A stretch of DNA of 9,570 bases, from NCBI GenBank assembly GCA_021779275.1, contig JAJYAX010000031.1:1-9570 (forward strand). The letters run 5' to 3'. The translations under genes were made by a program, and so were the position numbers. This DNA is from Deltaproteobacteria bacterium (lineage in GTDB: Bacteria > Desulfobacterota > Desulfobulbia > Desulfobulbales > Desulfocapsaceae). This document shows positions 6,329 through 9,570 of the stretch, piece by piece; the stretch's first letter is position 1; every line of letters begins with the position of its first letter. The notes beneath the pieces are model-generated. The model ran no database searches and was not told where the DNA came from. It saw only the letters and a list, made by a program, of their open reading frames with translations.

Positions 6329-7699
6329 ATGGCCATTTCCAAAGCTATCGATTCTTCTCCTGCTCCAGACCCTCATCGCATCCCTGTAATTTTTGGCCCC
6401 TCCGATCATCCGATCACCGTCGACATGATCGACAGGGACGCCCTGTATGTCCTGCGCAAGTTGAATACAGCCGGTTTTTCCGGGTATCTGGTGGGGGGCG
6501 GTGTCCGCGATCTCTATATCGGCAAGACGCCTAAAGACTTTGATATCAGCACCGATGCCAGGCCCGGACAGATCCGGAAACTCTTTCCCAACAGCACGAC
6601 CATCGGCAAACGTTTCAGGCTGGTGCAGGTCTTTTTCCCAAACGGCAAAATCATTGAAATCTCCACCCTGAGATCGTTGAGCGAACACGATCTGGAAGGA
6701 CCGGAGGCGGTGCTGGCGCCCAACAATACCTTCGGCAGCCTTGACGAAGACGCCCAACGCCGGGATCTCACCATCAACTCACTTTTTTTTGAGATCGAGC
6801 AGTGCACAATCATCGACTATGTGAATGGAGTGAGAGATCTGGATAACTCCATTATCCGCATCGTCGGTGATCCCGAGAAACGCATCAATCGCGATCCCGT
6901 GCGGATATTGCGCGCCATCCGGCACAGCGCCCGTAACAACTTCACGATTGAGGCAAACAGCTGGCAGGCGATCTGCAACAACGCCCAAAAGCTCACGCTC
7001 TGCCCAACCTCCAGGCTGCGGGACGAGCTGCTCAAGGATCTGTACAGCGGGTCGGCTGCCGACTGGTTTCAACTGGCGGTAGAATCCGGTGTCTTTGTCA
7101 GCCTGTTCGGCATGTACAAGAAAATTCTCTTTCAAGCCCCTGCAAAAGGACCGTCATACAAGGACCAATTAACCAGGATATTTACAGTTATTGATCGACT
7201 CAACAGATTATTGGACCAGCAGAAACGCCCCAAGCCGACCCACTCCTTTATCCTCGCCTTGCTCCTTATCCCGTGGGCCAATGCCAGATACGACCTCTCG
7301 GAGCTGCAGTTGAAAGGACATGCCCTTTTTCATTTTTCCAAAAAGCTGCGGGAGGATCTCGACACCCATATCGGCCTCGAATTAAATCTTCGCCGGTCAC
7401 TTCGTCAGGAGATGTCCACTCTTTTGACCAATCTGCCCATCTTTGTTCAGCATCACGCAAATAACAGCTGGCCGAAATGGCTTCGAAAAAAGAGCTATTT
7501 CAAGGATTGTTCTCTCTTTTTCCATTTTTACCAAGAGGCCATGACCGAACAGCCGATTCCCGAGATATCCGTCGATCACTTCAAGAGATTACCCAGACCG
7601 GAAAATCCAGCGCAGAGTGCTGAAAATATCGGTCATCGAAAAACCAAGCCGGCCTTCTCTCCGAAACGGGGGGGTGGCATCTTCGGATTTAAGAAGTAA
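6329..7699 (+). CDS. pcnB: Poly(A) polymerase / tRNA nucleotidyltransferase family protein (PcnB-like)
   Basis: This 456-residue class II nucleotidyltransferase adds nucleotides to RNA 3' ends without a template. The catalytic head is clear: GYLVGGGVRDL (52-62) with the GG and RD nucleotide-binding residues, then the metal-binding D70 and D72 in PKDFDIST, followed by FPNSTTIGKRFRLVQV and IEISTLR (109-115). RRDLTINSLFFEI (144-156) and RDPVRILRAIR (188-198) form the neck and base-recognition region. The segment from about 200 to 410 is helical and divergent. The tail (about 420-456) is rich in Lys, Arg, Pro and Gly, as in E. coli PcnB, whose basic tail aids RNA binding. An N-terminal stretch before the catalytic head also fits PcnB better than short CCA-adding enzymes. 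The ATG at 6329 has no evident Shine-Dalgarno, so expression may depend on coupling to the flavoprotein gene 18 bp upstream. CCA- or partial CCA-addition cannot be excluded. Confidence 0.85.
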   Translation: MAISKAIDSSPAPDPHRIPVIFGPSDHPITVDMIDRDALYVLRKLNTAGFSGYLVGGGVRDLYIGKTPKDFDISTDARPGQIRKLFPNSTTIGKRFRLVQVFFPNGKIIEISTLRSLSEHDLEGPEAVLAPNNTFGSLDEDAQRRDLTINSLFFEIEQCTIIDYVNGVRDLDNSIIRIVGDPEKRINRDPVRILRAIRHSARNNFTIEANSWQAICNNAQKLTLCPTSRLRDELLKDLYSGSAADWFQLAVESGVFVSLFGMYKKILFQAPAKGPSYKDQLTRIFTVIDRLNRLLDQQKRPKPTHSFILALLLIPWANARYDLSELQLKGHALFHFSKKLREDLDTHIGLELNLRRSLRQEMSTLLTNLPIFVQHHANNSWPKWLRKKSYFKDCSLFFHFYQEAMTEQPIPEISVDHFKRLPRPENPAQSAENIGHRKTKPAFSPKRGGGIFGFKK

Positions 7700-7810
7700 T
7701 CTCAATTACTACTGATTGTCATTACCACTCCAAGCGCCTAAACGGCCACTGCTTCACCATTTTCTCTCTTTTAATAAAATTCTCTACACATTCAATCGCT
7801 TAACTCAAAC

Positions 7811-7854
7811 ATAATATTTATTTATTATTTAAATAAATATTATTTAATTTTTTT
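7811..7854 (+). repeat. 14-bp A/T-only inverted repeat with a 3' T run
   Basis: ATAATATTTATTTA (7811-7824) is a perfect inverted repeat of TAAATAAATATTAT (7830-7843), with a 5-nt loop. TTAA and seven T follow (7848-7854). As RNA on the plus strand this is a hairpin plus U tract, 111 bases past the pcnB stop, and could be a weak intrinsic terminator. The lack of any G-C pair is unusual for that role. As DNA it could melt or extrude easily just upstream of the hydrogenase promoter region. Confidence 0.75.
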
Positions 7855-7877
7855 CCATCCTTTTCTTTTGTTTTTGT

Positions 7878-7905
7878 TTGACATTTAGTATGGATTACCT
7901 CAATT
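7878..7905 (+). promoter_or_regulatory. Possible promoter for the hydrogenase operon
   Basis: A perfect TTGACA (7878-7883) follows a long T-rich tract that could act as an UP-type element. The -10 is poor: TCAATT at 7900-7905 (16-bp spacing) matches three of six positions. No sigma54 site fits properly nearby: the GG at 7944-7945 and GC at 7957-7958 are one base too far apart. Transcription from here would give a leader of about 175 bases. Confidence 0.35.
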
Positions 7906-8039
7906 AACAAATGTGGTTTACAAATCACTGAGATCCGGTCTTTGGATGCACAATTTGCACAGGGAGAATGCAAGTTGTTCGATCAGTAACAGAGAGCGGT
8001 TTCCCGGTTTTATCCTTTTTTATCGGCACACCCATGCCG

Positions 8040-8070
8040 GTACAATCGCGCAACGCGCAAAACGTTGTAC
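8040..8070 (+). other. Possible hairpin in the hydrogenase mRNA leader
   Basis: GTACAA (8040-8045) is the exact reverse complement of TTGTAC (8065-8070). Inside, CGCG (8047-8050) can pair with CGCG (8054-8057). The outer stem ends six bases before the AGGAGG ribosome binding site at 8077-8082, so a folded leader could affect translation of the hydrogenase small subunit. The evidence is base pairing only. Confidence 0.35.
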
Positions 8071-8076
8071 AGCAAC

Positions 8077-8082
8077 AGGAGG
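8077..8082 (+). promoter_or_regulatory. Ribosome binding site fixing the hydrogenase small subunit start
   Basis: AGGAGG lies 5 bases before ATG 8088. Starting there places the twin-arginine motif at residues 15-20, the usual position. The alternative ATG at 7968 would bury this motif behind 40 residues and has its purine tract only one or two bases away. Confidence 0.85.
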
Positions 8083-8087
8083 TTGAT

Positions 8088-9167
8088 ATGGCAGACACAG
8101 TAAACAAGACTCTGGTCCCGCGACTTGATCGACGCGGTTTCATCAAGGGTTGCACCATGGCTGCAGCTGCTTTGGGACTCTCGGAAACGATGGTCCCGAA
8201 ACTTGTAGAGGCCGCAACTACAGCCCAACGTCCACCAGTAGTCTGGCTCCATTTTCAGGAATGCACAGGATGCACAGAGAGCCTGCTCCGCGCCTCTCAT
8301 CCGGACCTGGGGCGGCTTTTGCTCGACATCATCTCGCTGGACTACCATGAGACGGTCATGGCGGCAGCCGGACATCAGGCAGAGCAGAATCTTAAAGATA
8401 CCATCGAAAAATACAACGGCAAATTTGTCCTGGTGGTGGAGGGAGGCATCCCCACCAAAGACAACGGTATCTATTGTAAGATCGCCGGAAAGACCGCCAT
8501 GGCGATCCTGGCGGAAGTGGCCCCGAAGGCCGCTGCTGTTATTGCCATCGGGACCTGCGCCACATTCGGCGGCGTGCAGGCGGCGGCGCCGAATCCAACC
8601 GGCTCCGTTGGCGTGCAAAGCCTGGTCAAAGGCCCGGTCGTCAACATTTCCGGATGCCCTCCCAACCCCATTGCTCTCCTGGGAACCATCCTGCATTTTC
8701 TGACCTTCAAGCGTCTGCCGGCCTTGGACAAACTCGGCCGCCCGCTCTTTGCCTATGGCCGCAGAAACCACGACCATTGCGAGAGACGGCCTCATTTCGA
8801 CGAAGGCCGTTTCGTCGAACAGTTCGGCGACGAGTTCCACAGACAGGGCTACTGCCTCTATAAGGTCGGCTGCAAGGGCCCCGAGACCTTCGCCAACTGC
8901 CCAGCCGTTCGTTTTAACGATGTTGATGTCTGGCCGGTTAGTGTCGGACATGGCTGCATAGGATGCACTGAGCCGAATTTCTGGGACACCATGACTCCTT
9001 TCTATGAAAGACTGCCAAACGTGAAGATTCCCGGATCAGGAATAATTGCAGACGCCGACAGTGTCGGTAAAAAAGTTCTGGGAGTAACCGCTGCAGCTGT
9101 CGGTATTCATGCTGCGGTCGGGATTGGCAAACGTCTGGTCAAAGGGAAGAAAGAGGACGATAAATAG
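8088..9167 (+). CDS. Periplasmic group 1 [NiFe] hydrogenase, small (Fe-S) subunit precursor
   Basis: This 359-residue electron-transfer subunit carries electrons from the Ni-Fe site of the large subunit through three Fe-S clusters, usually in H2 uptake; relatives are named HynB, HyaA, HybO or HydA. A Tat signal (RRGFIKG, 15-21, then a hydrophobic stretch to about 43) shows export of the folded complex. Proximal [4Fe-4S] ligands are C59, C62, C157 and C190. Distal cluster ligands are H228, C231, C256 and C262. Medial ligands are C271, C290 and C293, with Pro283 in place of a fourth Cys, so a [3Fe-4S] cluster is expected. Gly61 in ECTGCTES means the extra proximal Cys of O2-tolerant enzymes is absent. 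Residues 330-347 are hydrophobic and followed by a lysine-rich tail, probably a C-terminal membrane anchor. The large subunit gene follows after 127 bp. Confidence 0.96.
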   Translation: MADTVNKTLVPRLDRRGFIKGCTMAAAALGLSETMVPKLVEAATTAQRPPVVWLHFQECTGCTESLLRASHPDLGRLLLDIISLDYHETVMAAAGHQAEQNLKDTIEKYNGKFVLVVEGGIPTKDNGIYCKIAGKTAMAILAEVAPKAAAVIAIGTCATFGGVQAAAPNPTGSVGVQSLVKGPVVNISGCPPNPIALLGTILHFLTFKRLPALDKLGRPLFAYGRRNHDHCERRPHFDEGRFVEQFGDEFHRQGYCLYKVGCKGPETFANCPAVRFNDVDVWPVSVGHGCIGCTEPNFWDTMTPFYERLPNVKIPGSGIIADADSVGKKVLGVTAAAVGIHAAVGIGKRLVKGKKEDDK

Positions 9168-9294
9168 ACTGCCTACGGGGAAGCATTATTTTTCCTGTAC
9201 AGGCGGAGCACGATACAAGAAATATCTGCACCAGGAAGAGATGGAGACACCCTTCAGGTACATGATATTCCAATAATTTATGGAGGTTCAACAC
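9168..9294 (+). other. Spacer between hydrogenase small and large subunit genes
   Basis: This 127-bp gap is longer than usual within a hydrogenase operon. It contains the 10-bp palindrome CCTGTACAGG (9194-9203) after a T run, and an 11-codon open frame (9241-9276) with a purine-rich sequence directly before its ATG. I see no clear terminator or promoter, so co-transcription is likely. The mini-ORF is not called as a gene. Confidence 0.45.
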
Positions 9295-9570
9295 ATGGCT
9301 CAGCGAATTACCATTGATCCTATTACCAGGATCGAGGGTCACTTACGAGTAGACGTAGAAGTAGATGGAGGCAAGGTCACGAAGGCATGGTCTTCCGGGC
9401 AGATGTTTCGTGGTCTGGAAATTATTCTCAAGGGTCGCGATCCACGGGATGCATGGCTTTTTGTTCAGCGTATCTGCGGTGTATGCACAACCGTACATGC
9501 CCTGGCCTCGGTCCGCGCCGTAGAAAACGCCTTAGGGCTTGCCATTCCGATCAATGCCCAGTACGTCCGG
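9295..9570 (+). CDS. [NiFe] hydrogenase large (catalytic) subunit, 3' truncated by the window end
   Basis: Ninety-two N-terminal residues are visible of a protein usually around 550-570 residues long. It would hold the Ni-Fe(CN)2CO active site. The family start [20 protein letters not shown] is present with Glu14, as is the L1 motif [10 protein letters not shown] (59-68), whose C61 and C64 are two of the four metal-ligand cysteines, and [17 protein letters not shown] (38-54). The other two ligand cysteines and the cleaved C-terminus lie outside the window. GGAGG at 9282-9286, 8 bases before the ATG, supports the start. The frame runs uninterrupted to the end of the window. It probably shares a transcript with the small subunit, and further structural or maturation genes may follow. 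Confidence 0.95.
   Translation, partial: MAQRITIDPITRIEGHLRVDVEVDGGKVTKAWSSGQMFRGLEIILKGRDPRDAWLFVQRICGVCTTVHALASVRAVENALGLAIPINAQYVR

Larger units (their letters stand above)
7700..8087. other. 388-bp AT-rich spacer before the hydrogenase genes
   Basis: No gene is recognised here. In order it holds a small AT stem overlapping the pcnB stop (AGTAAT/ATTACT, 7695-7710), an imperfect hairpin near 7732-7754 without a good T tract, a 14-bp A/T palindrome (7811-7843) followed by T7, a pyrimidine-rich stretch to about 7880, a TTGACA at 7878-7883, a TGCACA direct repeat (7947-7952 and 7956-7961) and a possible hairpin just before the hydrogenase ribosome binding site. The stretch 7760-7920 is much richer in A+T than the flanking genes. 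The frame of the hydrogenase small subunit stays open back to 7968, but this extension is probably not translated. Confidence 0.7.

Noticed and set aside
7944..7959. Possible sigma54 promoter (GG ... TTGCA)
   Set aside because: GG and GC are separated by 11 bases instead of 10, and the spacing is strict for sigma54.
7968..8087. 40-residue N-terminal extension of the hydrogenase small subunit
   Set aside because: It would put the Tat motif far from the N-terminus, its purine tract is too close to the ATG, and AGGAGG lies at the correct distance from ATG 8088.
8010..8951. 313-codon open frame on the minus strand across the hydrogenase small subunit
   Set aside because: It is an antisense shadow of a strongly conserved gene and resembles no protein I know. 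Other long opposite-strand frames over aspS, hisS and the flavoprotein gene were rejected for the same reason.
9205..9215. GGAGCACGATA shared with 40-50 upstream of nikR
   Set aside because: About ten 11-base repeats are expected by chance in a window of this size, and the copy at 40-50 includes the nikR ribosome site.
9241..9276. 11-codon open frame before the hydrogenase large subunit
   Set aside because: Too short to support, and its purine tract touches the ATG.

Overview
The window looks like ordinary chromosomal DNA from an anaerobic, hydrogen-metabolising bacterium, most likely a deltaproteobacterium (Desulfobacterota). That placement is an inference. It rests on a NikR regulator near a Tat-exported group 1 [NiFe] hydrogenase, a bacterial-type hisS-aspS pair, a PcnB-like nucleotidyltransferase, a Cys-rich nitronate monooxygenase-like flavoprotein and GC-rich coding sequence. 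I found no insertion sequence, phage gene, CRISPR array, tRNA or rRNA.

Layout. At the left edge nikR (54-464, +) converges on a gene for a small exported chalcone-isomerase-like protein (484-1056, -). A leftward cluster then reads hisS (5064 to 3802), aspS (3725 to 1941) and a CDP-alcohol phosphatidyltransferase (1856 to 1326). A 12-bp hairpin with a short T run (1898-1931) probably ends or reduces transcription after aspS. hisS diverges from a rightward pair: a nitronate monooxygenase/FabK-like flavoprotein (5324-6310) and, 18 bp later, a poly(A) polymerase/tRNA nucleotidyltransferase family protein (6329-7699). The hisS/flavoprotein spacer carries two opposed promoters whose -35 regions form an exact 12-bp inverted repeat. 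An AT-rich 388-bp spacer (7700-8087) follows, with a 14-bp A/T-only palindrome, a TTGACA element and a possible leader hairpin. It leads into the [NiFe] hydrogenase operon: the complete small subunit (8088-9167), then the large subunit (9295 onward), cut by the window end.

How the genes fit together. NikR senses nickel and usually controls nickel uptake, and the hydrogenase is the nickel consumer in the window; no NikR operator could be identified. hisS and aspS supply charged tRNAs, the PcnB-like protein acts on RNA 3' ends, and the CDP-alcohol enzyme makes phospholipid headgroups. These are housekeeping functions. I see no convincing undescribed multi-gene system. The points most worth checking are regulatory: the paired divergent promoters, the non-ATG start of hisS, the A/T palindrome and leader structure before the hydrogenase, and the Cys cluster of the flavoprotein.
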